Source of the DNA: Asterias amurensis | Lineage: Eukaryota > Echinodermata > Asteroidea > Forcipulatida > Asteriidae | Assembly: GCF_032118995.1 (NCBI RefSeq) | Contig: NC_092654.1 | Span: 11,230,284-11,294,283, forward strand | DNA length: 64,000 nucleotides | Direction of reading: 5' to 3' | Part shown: positions 37,586 to 46,177 of the stretch, piece after piece | How positions within the stretch are numbered: the first letter of the stretch is position 1 | Layout: each line of letters starts with the position of its first letter | Translations under genes and position numbers: made by a program | The notes under the pieces: generated by a model | Database searches by the model: none | What the model saw: only the letters and a program-made list of their open reading frames with translations | What the model was told of the DNA's origin: nothing

Positions 37586-40500
37586 CTATTGTTGGTATAA
37601 TTTTACTTTTGGTCCCTTCCCTTTTTGTTAAAATTTTCCTTTGTTACATCATCTTATCACCTTTGATGGATTTGTGCGCTTTATTAGACTTTATTAGACT
37701 TTATCTTGACTTCTCTTCCTTTGTTTAACAGAACAGCGATCGTCTGCTGACTGGTAGCAACGAAAAGAAACTAAAGATATTTGACCTGGTCAATGTAGAT
37801 GCCGACCCCGTTGAGATCAGCGCACACACATCCAACATCCGCTGTGCTATGTGGTGTTGCAATGATAAACACTTAATCAGTGCATCGGATGACAAGACCA
37901 TCTGGTATGAATGTAACAGTTCTGCACTAGTGCTAAATACAGTTCTAAGCTACATAAGTACCCAGAACTCGGACAAAAGTGTCAAATTTCACTAACGCAC
38001 ACTTACTTCGAAATTGTATGTTTGTCTTCGACTGACTACATTACTAGTGCAGTTTGGTGTGTGGATGATGCAGTGATCGCCTACATAGGTGATGTGGCAT
38101 GTTTGTCTGACAGCCAGGTATTTTAAGCAAAAGTACTGAGTTAGTGAGGGGTGCTATTGCCAAGGAGTCAAGGACCCAGCTGTAAGGTGGTTAAGGGAAC
38201 ACGTTGCCTTGGATCGGTCGAGTTGGTCTTTGAAAAGCATTTTTAACCGTTTGTTATCAAATGCACATGGGTAGGAAAATGTAAAAGTAGAATACAAACA
38301 TGCCTCGAAATTGCACCGTTTTCCTTTTACCTCATTGACTAAAACAGTTGGCCATTTATGGGAGTCAAATTTCCCATAACTGGCCGACTGTGTTAGTACG
38401 CACAGTTAAAGAAAACCATGCAACTTTGAGGCAAATTTGTGTGGATCATTGTATTCTACTTTTTAAACATCGTTCCAACCATATGCATCTTATAAGAACG
38501 GTTACAAGCGCTTTTTATAGACCAACTCGTCAGATCCAAGGCAACGTGTTCCTTTAAGCTGTAAGCATGTAAAGGCTCCTGTTGGTAGCCAGCCACATCT
38601 AACCAAAGTGATTCTGCTTTTTGAGCTAACTCTCTAGTGCTGAGGATTCGGTTCCCACAAGTTCATTGAAAGCTATTCCAGAAGTTATCGAACGGTTGAA
38701 ATTCCACCATTTGAACATTCCTCCTCAAGTTTGGATCCCAGTTTTAGACCTTTCTGTCAGCAATGACGCTCATCCTTGAACTTTATGTTAAATTAATTCC
38801 ATTGGCCTGTTGATTTTTCTTGATTTTTAATTTGAAAGCGCTCAATAAATTATCACATCACTGCTCAAATGTAAAAGAAATTTCTTTAAGATTGTTTTTG
38901 TTTTCCTTTGTCTCTGCAGTATTTGGGATGTTGCCAGCAAAACAGAAATCAAGAAAATCACCATGGATACAGGAACCATCAATGTGGACATCTCCAAAGA
39001 TGGTGATATCATGATAGTTTCCCACGGCAACAAAGTTAGCTTCTACGACACAGAAAGGTGAGGGTCGTACAGGTGTTTCGCTTTTTCTGTTGTACTTCAA
39101 AATATAAACTAGAATAGGCTTGGGTGGGGACTACTGGGCCCAATTTCATGGCAAAGAATCGGCGCTTACAAATGCAGGGAATTCCGTGCTTAGGTCAAGC
39201 ATATTTCATGGGTAAGAGGGGAATTTTGGCTTGTTGGCGTGCGTACTCCACATTACTAGGCATTCTACGCTTACACAGCTACATAGCTCAGAAATTTGGC
39301 ACTTGCACAGAAGCTGGGAATGGTGATTGTACATGTAAGTGCAGAAATTGGCGATTAGCAGAGCCATGAAATAGGGCCCAGTTGAATTAGCTGGCTGCAT
39401 GAGTAATTGTGCTCTCACTTTGGTACCTTATGGAGACTAAGTACAAAACAAAACGAGGAAACTAAAAGGACTCCACATTTGCCTCTACCAAAACATAATG
39501 TTTACTGCATTGGATGGGAAATAAAATACTGAGTATAAAACTTATTTTGCAATTTAGCCCAAAACACTTTCTTCACAGAGTAAAGGTCTTGAGGAAAAAT
39601 GTATGTGCATTTTAGTAGCCCCACACAGGAAATTCAGCACCAGGGGAATACTGTGTGTACAGCCTCGTAGCGTGCTAAGGGTTAAGTGGAACTTGCATAA
39701 AAAACCTCCAAACCCAGTGCCATTACTTAGGTTGCAAGTGCGTGTGGCACTTAAAGAAAAGGTTCTTTCCAGGTTTTTCCAAAATGATGGGCATTCTGGA
39801 CCCAAAGTTTGCAAATTTGGCCAAAGCACGCTTAATTAAAACGAGCTCCTTATTATCATGCAACACTTCTGCTGAGCTGCAGTTTTCCGCAATTTCATGG
39901 AATGGAAATCTGCTGCTACAAAAAACTTGGCGTAAAATAAATCACAGCAATACAAGTTCTCCTCATGCAGCGTACATATACCTTCTTCACCTTTCTTTCG
40001 TACAGTCTGGCTCCGTAGTGTTTTTATTGCTTTTTGAATTATAAGGGGATGATGTGGGAACTAGACACTGAAAGGGCCCAGTATGCAACTAGGACACATT
40101 AATCCTTGTGTACAGCATACCTTCTACACTATTTTTGCTCAGTTTGACTCTGTAGTGTTTTTATTGGGGATGGGGGGGGGGGGGCAGATGAAAAGGGCCA
40201 AATACGCGGCTAGCTTCGGTACATGCGATCAATAGGAAAATTAATTTCCACCTTTTTTCCAATAAAGAGCCGCATGCCTGCATTATGTATTTTTTTTACT
40301 GAATGTTTTTTTTTCGATATCAAAAGCTCTACCATGCAGACTGGAGCTTTTTAGTAACTTAATTTATTATTTTATTTTTGTGAATTTGATGTTTAGTCTA
40401 CTGGCCACATATCTAGCTTATAAATACACCAACTTGTGCATTAGGAAGTAAAAAGTATTATATCACCCCTTACAAATATTCTGCCTTTTGCATTGGTTTA

Positions 40501-42039
40501 GTGCGCTTCACATGATATGTCTTAGTTTTACTAGAAACAGCGGCCGTGTGATAGTGCATCGTTTGCAGTGTGATAGTCCAACGACTATCACACGGCCTAC
40601 AGTACCCAGACGTCTTTCTACCCTCCTGGAACCCAATCAGTTGTGCGTCTGTTTATCTGAAATGTGTGTACGAACGTTATATGTAGGAGGATGATAAACA
40701 GTTGGAGTGTTATAAAACAAGTATTGACTGCTTTTACTCGTTCTATGGTCAAAACTCTGACTCCCTCTGAGACCCACGGACCGTTCCATTTTGCGCCAGG
40801 GATCTCCTCGGGAGTCGTAGTTATAACCATAGCACTCGAAACAGTCAATATTTGTATAGGCCTAATATACAAAACAAAGTTATGTAATATTGTTTGTACT
40901 CATTCTTTGTCTCTTTAGATATGACATCATTAAGACCTTTGAAGCTCCATGTACCATGAACTCGGCTTCACTGCATCCTGATAAAACATGCTTCATAGCA
41001 GGAGGAGAAGATCTTAAGATCTATAAGTTTGATTACTCCACTGGAGCAGAACTAGGTGGGCCTTTTTACTCAGTACCCACTTTATACTGCTTATATTGGT
41101 GGGCGATATCTGGTATGGTGTAACCCCCCTCTTACCGACCTTGTGCATGTGACATCATTGGAGTAGGGCGCCCTCGCAAAGAGGTCAAAAGGGACACTGT
41201 TCATTGACTACGTAGTCCTGTACGCTGCGCATACAAATCTGTGCTTTTTCCATTGTTTATATCTAAGATGGTGTCTGTATGAGGTAAATGCAAAAGGTCC
41301 ATTGTGCCCCGTGCTCTGGGATACCTTAGTTATTGTGGGGTTTGGGTATCCTTTTGTATAAGTGGGGTAGAGTGTTTAAGAGAATTAGAACCCTTTTTTT
41401 GGGGGGGGGGTTGGAGGTGGTTTTTGGGGGGGGACTGCCCCTACCAAATATTCCTTGCGGAAAATGTGATGAACAGTAAATGGAGATCCCGTTTTTCTCA
41501 GGGAAAATCTTGAATGGTCCCCCACATTCCCACAGAGCCATCAATGCAAAATAACTTTTTTAAACAGTTCTTTTTATGGAACATTTTTCCTAATGTCTAG
41601 AGATTTAGGATAGCTGCCTATTCTGCTGCTGTATTTATCAAGCACCCCCTTGTTTACCTATCTTTCATGTGCACCATTGAAAGACATTCACAGAGGCTGC
41701 TCTCAACGCCATCAATAGACTGAAGAGTGTTAAAGTAGATGTTATCACATTGTTACTGCCTCAGAGCCTATGGACTCCTGAGTCCTTACCAATAACATTA
41801 TTTTTATTTTTTTTACAGAGTCATACAAAGGCCATTTTGGACCAATCCACTGTGTGCGTTTCTCGCCTGATGGAGAGCTCTACGCAAGCGGCTCAGAAGA
41901 CGGCACACTTAGACTCTGGCAGACAACGTTAGGAAAGACCTACGGGCTCTGGAAATGCGTTGAACCCGACGAAGCTGGGTTGGATAACTGCTCGATGTCA
42001 GAGGTCACGGCACCACAAGTTATAAAAGTTGAATTATGA
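29703..42039 (+). CDS. STRAP: serine-threonine kinase receptor-associated protein (STRAP/UNRIP), WD40
   Basis: Spliced CDS: 29703-29820, 33256-33391, 34104-34185, 37732-37904, 38920-39057, 40919-41055 and 41819-42039. This is 1005 nt (334 aa; vertebrate STRAP is about 350), with all junctions GT-AG and in phase. STRAP is a cytoplasmic WD40 propeller. It dampens TGF-beta signalling at the type I receptor with SMAD7, and as UNRIP it belongs to the SMN/snRNP assembly machinery. Near-invariant family segments are present in order: CSGHTRPVV and [51 protein letters not shown], a DDKTICIWD blade, [25 protein letters not shown], and [19 protein letters not shown] followed by [15 protein letters not shown] and GKTYGLWKC. 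The tail after this is short and lacks the usual Glu-rich stretch. The start has A at -3 and G at +4. Identification is firm. Confidence 0.95.
30522..30911 (+). repeat. 198-bp direct tandem duplication
   Basis: The segment beginning GAAAATAGCTGGTCGTAC at 30522 repeats almost exactly at 30720, in STRAP intron 1. Its 3' part is the same ~89-bp unit that continues downstream. Confidence 0.88.
30841..31190 (+). repeat. ~89-bp minisatellite, four units
   Basis: CCGATAGAGGGC recurs near 30842, 30930, 31021 and 31110 (spacing 88-91). Each unit continues GGAAGACG..CATTTGATGCAATCGTGAAG... and GGAGGCGCGGAG. It is GC-richer than the surrounding intron. Confidence 0.85.
31191..31910 (+). repeat. ~79-bp minisatellite, about nine units
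   Basis: CGGGCTTTCTTTCCCTT starts at 31191, 31269, 31348, 31424, 31504, 31583, 31663 and 31743, then decays to about 31910. The unit also holds TAATCCTCTAATGGGGTCAA and TAATTGTACGGAATT. Confidence 0.88.
32765..32850 (+). mobile_element. MITE family B right-end fragment
   Basis: Matches AACGGTTACAAATGCTTTTT and CCGATCCAAGGCAGCGTGTT from the right end of family B. It lies in STRAP intron 1. Confidence 0.6.
32866..32960 (+). repeat. dispersed repeat (family F), also reversed at 43893-44002
   Basis: GGCCTGATACTTCATGGAGG, GGCGATTGCCTTCATGCCCC and AGTCATTGCCTTGGTGC match, after reverse complementing, the segment at 43893-44002 downstream of STRAP. Confidence 0.55.
33256..33391 (+). CDS. STRAP: STRAP exon 2
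   Basis: Acceptor TTTCTCTTTAG|AT, donor TACTGC|GTGAGT, phase 2 out. It encodes [20 protein letters not shown] through GAADFT. Confidence 0.94.
33721..33865. mobile_element. family D foldback element in STRAP intron 2
   Basis: GGGCTGATTTCACAAAGAAT at the left against ACTCTTTGTGAAATCCACCC at the right; interior of TTAGGAC/GTCCTAA modules. Confidence 0.8.
34104..34185 (+). CDS. STRAP: STRAP exon 3
   Basis: Acceptor TTATTTCAG|GA, donor TCAAAG|GTATGT, phase 0. It encodes [20 protein letters not shown] and VKSVQFSK. The retroelement-bearing intron follows directly. Confidence 0.94.
34231..35388 (+). pseudogene. decayed FLYWCH/MULE-type transposase fragment in STRAP intron 3
   Basis: At 34828-35388 a frame contains [10 protein letters not shown], a [16 protein letters not shown] segment, then [20 protein letters not shown] and [12 protein letters not shown]. 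The order is that of the core of Mutator-like (MULE) transposases common in aquatic animals (RANR.RQ; ...VPL.FVLMS.K...DYK.V; V..DFE.A). Upstream, [11 protein letters not shown] then TYTMKWKK and, in another frame, GVWRCPMS resemble a FLYWCH zinc finger broken by a stop at 34633 and a frame change. Only the first part of the transposase core is left; the catalytic C-terminal portion and terminal repeats are not seen. It is inactive. Assignment to MULE is by motif order, not by search. Confidence 0.55.
35400..37586 (+). mobile_element. 5'-truncated non-LTR retrotransposon (LINE) in STRAP intron 3
   Basis: A 649-codon uninterrupted frame (35483-37432) encodes a reverse transcriptase. The fingers segment contains [20 protein letters not shown]. 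Motif [13 protein letters not shown] is at about residue 277, [10 protein letters not shown] at about 334, and the catalytic YADDTQLY at about 366; a thumb/C-terminal region runs to [20 protein letters not shown]. The endonuclease domain and ORF1 are missing, as in ordinary 5' truncation during target-primed insertion. The 3' UTR (GCGCCTTGAACACCCAGCAG) ends in a (TTA)n tail at 37537-37585, typical of CR1/L2/Jockey-related clades. The open frame implies recent insertion. It has the same orientation as STRAP. Confidence 0.88.
37537..37585 (+). repeat. (TTA)n tail of the LINE
   Basis: About 16 perfect trinucleotide units at the 3' end of the retrotransposon. Confidence 0.95.
37732..37904 (+). 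CDS. STRAP: STRAP exon 4
   Basis: Acceptor TTTGTTTAACAG|AA, donor ATCTG|GTATGA, phase 2. It encodes [19 protein letters not shown] through ISASDDKTI. The exon starts about 146 bp after the end of the retrotransposon tail. Confidence 0.94.
38191..38557. mobile_element. MITE family B in STRAP intron 4
   Basis: TTAAGGGAACACGTTGCC and GGCAACGTGTTCCTTTAA ends; the central palindrome is shortened (GGCCATTTATGGGAGTCAAA then CCCATAACTGGCC). Confidence 0.82.
38920..39057 (+). CDS. STRAP: STRAP exon 5
   Basis: Acceptor TTTGTCTCTGCAG|TA, donor GAAAG|GTGAGG, phase 2. The first base completes Cys of TICIWD; the exon ends [11 protein letters not shown]. Confidence 0.93.
39136..39380. mobile_element. family E element in STRAP intron 5
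   Basis: GGGCCCAATTTCATGGC at the left, GCCATGAAATAGGGCCC at the right; the interior has many GTGCTTAG/GCTTAC words. Confidence 0.65.
40543..40599. repeat. hairpin in STRAP intron 5
   Basis: Perfect arms GGCCGTGTGATAGT and ACTATCACACGGCC around a ~29-bp loop that itself has another GTGTGATAGT. Confidence 0.8.
40720..40858. mobile_element. short inverted-repeat element in STRAP intron 5
   Basis: CAAGTATTGACTG at the left mirrors CAGTCAATATTTG at the right, with further inner matches (TCTATGGT / ACCATAG; ACTCTGACTCCC / GGGAGTCGTAGT). Looks like a small MITE; single copy in the window. Confidence 0.5.
40919..41055 (+). CDS. STRAP: STRAP exon 6
   Basis: Acceptor TTGTCTCTTTAG|AT, donor GAACTAG|GTGGGC, phase 1. 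It encodes [20 protein letters not shown] through [10 protein letters not shown]. Confidence 0.93.
41819..42039 (+). CDS. STRAP: STRAP terminal exon 7
   Basis: Acceptor TTTTTTACAG|AG. It encodes the last blade and a 27-residue tail from CVEPDEAG to KVEL, with stop TGA at 42037-42039. Confidence 0.94.
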
Positions 42040-42246
42040 TGGGAATAAGGAAAATGTGTGTAGTGTAAAGATCAGCTGATGCAACATTAGGTTTGGGGGG
42101 GTTACGTATGGCTCAATTGAAGGTCAAAGGCCGTATGTCATTCCACTAGCCATGTTCAAGTTTGATAGGAAGCTGTGATCAACCATTTCTGAAAGTGAGG
42201 AAGCATTTACCTACTGCACTTATATACGATACCCACAGTGGATAGA

Positions 42247-42490
42247 AGAGGCATATCGTGGCCGAGTGGTTTAGTGCAACGGACTCAAAGTCTGGTTGCT
42301 GAGGCATCAGGATGAGGGTGTAAATCCTGATCATGACACTTGTTTCCCTGAGAAAGACGCTTAGTTACGTGTATAACTGCTTCTCATCACCCGTGGTAAA
42401 TGCGTACCTGTGAGGACAGAGATTATTCTTGTGATTGATAAAGCTTCTAGTGTGCCACACACTTGGCAGCACTGAGAGGGTTTAGGAAAT
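42247..42490 (+). mobile_element. tRNA(Leu/Ser)-derived SINE
   Basis: GTGGCCGAGTGGTTTAGTGC (A-box), an anticodon-stem-like GGACTCAAAGTCTGG, a long variable arm and GAGGGTGTAAATCCTGA (eroded B-box) mimic a class II tRNA. The body continues to CACTTGGCAGCACTGAGAGG. No intact acceptor stem, so not a tRNA gene. Confidence 0.6.
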
Positions 42491-42511
42491 GAAATATGTG
42501 GCCAAGTGACC

Positions 42512-42662
42512 GGGGGTGGATTTCACAAAGAGTTAGGACTAATCTTATCTCGAGTTAGGACCAGTTACTCATCCTAACTTAGGACTATCCATGCAATTTG
42601 TGTATCTCCTGTGACTAGTCCTAAGTTAGGACTGGTCCTTACTCTTTGTGAAATCGACCCCA
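42512..42662. mobile_element. family D foldback element
   Basis: GGGGTGGATTTCACAAAGAG at the left and TTTGTGAAATCGACCCC at the right; interior of inverted TTAGGAC modules. Confidence 0.83.
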
Positions 42663-43242
42663 GGGGTTATAATGGTTTAAGCGAATCGGTCAGTCTTTGG
42701 TATTGCACTATATAAGAGTCAATATTATTATTATCATTATTACTATAGACATCCCAAAATATCCCTCCGTTTTATTAAGTGTGACCTCACAACCGTGTGG
42801 ATACTTGACCTTTGGAACTTGTAAGTAAGCCACACCCTCAAGACCTAAGCTGTACTGAGGAAACTCTGTGATACTGATTTACAGTACTATTCAGTGTTCA
42901 CATAGTTCTATCATTGAGATGTTGTGTGTTGTAATACCACATTGTTGTTCATTATGTTTGGGAATAGCATGAGGCTGTATGCAAGTAATGCAGGCCTCGA
43001 AAGAACCACAGCACCCACAGCAATGGCCCTGTGCTTTTGCCGTGGTGCCTTTTGCAAAGCTCCAATACAAGTTTGCATTTTTCTCAGAGTAGGAGTGCCC
43101 TTTACCAGAGGAAAACTGCTGTGCCCCTTCAAGAACGAAATTCAAGGCCACATGACCCTTTCTAACGCATCCTCCTCTGCAGTTTGCTTGTAGTTTATTT
43201 TAATGTGTTGTTTTGTGCAGTAAAGATTTTAAACAACAAAAC

Positions 43243-43608
43243 TTAGAGACACTGGACACTATTGGTAATTGTCAAAATCCAGTCTTCTCTCTTGGTGTAT
43301 CTCAACATATGCATAAAATAACAAACGAGTGAAAATTTGAGCTCGATTGGTCATCGGAGTTGCGAGATAACAATGAACGGAAAAACGATGTTGTGTGCTT
43401 TCAGATGCTTGATTTCGAGACCTCAAATTCTGAGATTTCGAAATCAAATTAGTGGACAATTACTTCTTTCTCGAAAACTACTTCACTTCAGAGGGAGCCG
43501 TTTCTCACAATTGTTATACTATCAACCTCTCCACATTGCTCGTTACCAAGTAAGGTTTAATGATAATAATTATTTTGAGTAATTACCAATAGTGTCTACT
43601 GCCTTGAA
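43243..43608 (+). mobile_element. MITE family A, full copy
   Basis: Left TTAGAGACACTGGACACTA, right GTGTCTACTGCCTTGAAA; slightly eroded termini but a full interior. Confidence 0.8.
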
Positions 43609-44671
43609 ACAAAAACATCAAAAATCTGATGAATGTTTAGTTTGCATCTTGATATATCGTGATACTGTTTTAATTTGTAGTCCTAGTCCTGTGACAATAA
43701 TTTTACAGGCATATTACTCGGATTCGATCTGCCTCCAGCTTCCGGGCAATCTTGGTAGTCTAGTTCATGCTTCACCTGAAAGTGAATATGCGAGGAGAAT
43801 TTTTGTGATGTAAACAATCGGTATTCTAGCCTTTATGATTTGTTTTTGAATGGGCAAGGGAGCTAAGGCATTTTTCCTCGGTAAAGGGCACCCTGTGAAA
43901 ACAATGAAATTTTCTACTGGAGATTTTCAAGAGCACCAAGGCAATGACCAGGGGACATGGAGGCAATCACCTTCGTTACCTCCCTGAAGTATTAGGCCTG
44001 GGTAGTGTTGTGTGAAAATCTGCTTCTCTTTCCCAAACCGCTTGGAATATGAACCAAGCTTTTTATGCTGTATTTCTTGTCACATCTTTGTGAATGTAAA
44101 CAAACATCACTGTAATATTTGCTTCCAAATGAAACAAAGAAAGTAAAAAGTATTAAAAAAAACCTACTTGCTGGTATTTTTAGTTTCTGTATTTTCTTAA
44201 TTTACGTGTGTGTGGTATTTAATAATAATTATTATTTTTTTATATTTTTTTCTTGGCGGGGGGGGGGGGGAAGTCGGTCATCCCTCCTTTCTAATTAATT
44301 TTTATCAAAAGTAATTTGTTTTCACAACTCTGAAAGAACATATGAATGACCAAACTCTGAGGTAGAACAAGATTGAATGGATGCATGTAGGTAGTCAATA
44401 ATTAGCCGTCGCAATAAAGACCTGATCATTCAGACCATAATAAACAGCTGCTTAAAAACTTGCCCTAACCCCCACAGTAAGTGTACCCCTCATGTTCAGA
44501 TGTTGCATGCATAAAAAGTTGAATATTATTTCATAATCTGATATACCTGATGGCACACTTCATTTTTGAGATACTAAATCGGTCCACTAATTAATACCTA
44601 ATTAGCCACTTAAACAAATGCTTACTCGTATGACTGTACTCGCTGTAAAGTAAATGTACACTTATTCAGTA

Positions 44672-45055
44672 ATCGGATAGACCACCTCTAGCATGGTGGG
44701 GCACAATGTTACTTTTGGAGGAAGCTAATTAATTAGTCAACTCATATCTAATTATTCGCTAGAATATACAACTTTGTCCTACCATTTTTCAGAGGGAGCC
44801 GTTTCTAACAATGTTTTATTATCAGCAGCCCTTCATTGCTCATTACCCAAGTACGTTTTTTGGCAATAATTGGATAGACCACCTCTGGCATGGTGGGGCA
44901 CAGTATTACTTTTGGAGGAAGCTAATTTGGTCCACTTTTATCTAATTACTCGCTAGAATATACAATTTGTTCCTACCATTTTCAGAGGGAGCTGTTTCTA
45001 ACAATGTTTTATTATCAGCAGCTCTTCATTGATCATTACCCAAGTACGTTATTTA
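44672..45055 (+). repeat. direct tandem duplication, two ~185-195-bp units
   Basis: GGATAGACCACCTCT(A/G)GCATG occurs near 44674 and 44872. Each is followed by TTACTTTTGGAGGAAGCTAA, CTAGAATATACAA and a MITE A-like GAGGGAGC(C/T)GTTTCTAACA block. Confidence 0.82.
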
Positions 45056-45640
45056 GCAAAAGATAAACTCAGTAGCCTATTACCACTCGCTTTATGAAAT
45101 AAGACCCGGACGGGCGGCATACGTCATTTCAGAGCTGACCAATCGTAAACGCAGAAAGAAAAAGCCCACGAAGTTTCAATTGATAATGATACCCATTATT
45201 AAGACCACTGAGCAGTGTCAGTTTCTTTGTGATGTGGTGCTTGCATGCCCCTTGGCTATTTGAATGTGAATGACCTAAAGTAAGCACGTGATTGAGTGAA
45301 AATTTCCGTTGAGATTTTGGGCAGTTTTGTAAAAACTAGAGACGGGGCGCAGCACGGTCGAATGAACTCGACGCTACGCCACGGTTGGGAGAGGTTGTGG
45401 TGGGACGGGACCTTGTTACAGTAAAAAAGCTGAAGTTGATCGAGAGTATTTTGCCTCGTTTCCATTTGCTGTGCCATGCTTTTAATTGTGAGTACTTTTT
45501 TCCGTCGATGTTCGCTTCTTTTGACTACCAATCAAAATAAATTCCTTCTGCTACTTTACATGAGCTATATCGACATGATCGACCGGCGATCTCCTCGACA
45601 TTTTGCACTTCATGTGTATGCACCTGGAGTGTTGTTTTTT

Positions 45641-46177
45641 TTGGACAGTGGACACTATTTGTAATTGTCAAAGACTAGTCTTCACAGTCGGTGTATCTCA
45701 ACATATGCATAAAATAACAAACCTGTAAAAATTTGAGCTCAATCGGTCGTCGAAGTTGCAAGAGACTATTGCAGGAAAAAACACCCTTGTCACACGAAGT
45801 TGTGTGATTTCTGATGCTTGATTTCGAGACTTCAAATTTTAAACTTGAGGTCTTGAAATCAAATTCGTGGAAAATTACTTCTTTCTCAAAAACTACGTCA
45901 CTTCAGAGGGAGCTGTTTCTCACAGTGGGTGCGTTCGTTTAGCTTCCCTGGGTCGACCCCGGTGTGTGGCGTTTTTTTCTTCCCAGGACGAGTGTGTGCA
46001 GATAATTACCCACGTTCGTCCTGGTAAAAAAAAAACCGCCACGCAACGGGGTCGACCCAGGGGAGCTAAACGAACGCACCCAATGTTTTTACTATCAACC
46101 TCTCACCATTACTAAGTAATCAAGAAAGGTTTTATGATGATAATTATTTTGAGTAATACCAATATACTGCCTTTAAA
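45641..46177 (+). mobile_element. MITE family A interrupted by a family C element
   Basis: Family A runs from GGACAGTGGACACTATTTG to ACTGCCTTTAAA. It is split after GGAGCTGTTTCTCACA, where a 155-bp foldback is inserted, and resumes with ATGTTTTTACTATC. Confidence 0.85.
45927..46081. mobile_element. family C foldback element nested in family A
   Basis: Long inverted arms GGGTGCGTTCGTTTAGCT and AGCTAAACGAACGCACCC continue inwards (CTGGGTCGACCCCG / GGGGTCGACCCAG; CCCAGGACGA / TCGTCCTGG). A second right end (GGAAGCTAAACGAATGCACC) lies at 46590-46618. Confidence 0.85.

Noticed and set aside
42247..42335. tRNA-Leu/Ser gene
   Set aside because: A- and B-box-like parts exist, but the acceptor stem does not pair, the B-box is eroded and a SINE body follows.
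45256..45531. 91-codon reverse frame
   Set aside because: No motif, no context and low-complexity composition; no flanking exons were found.
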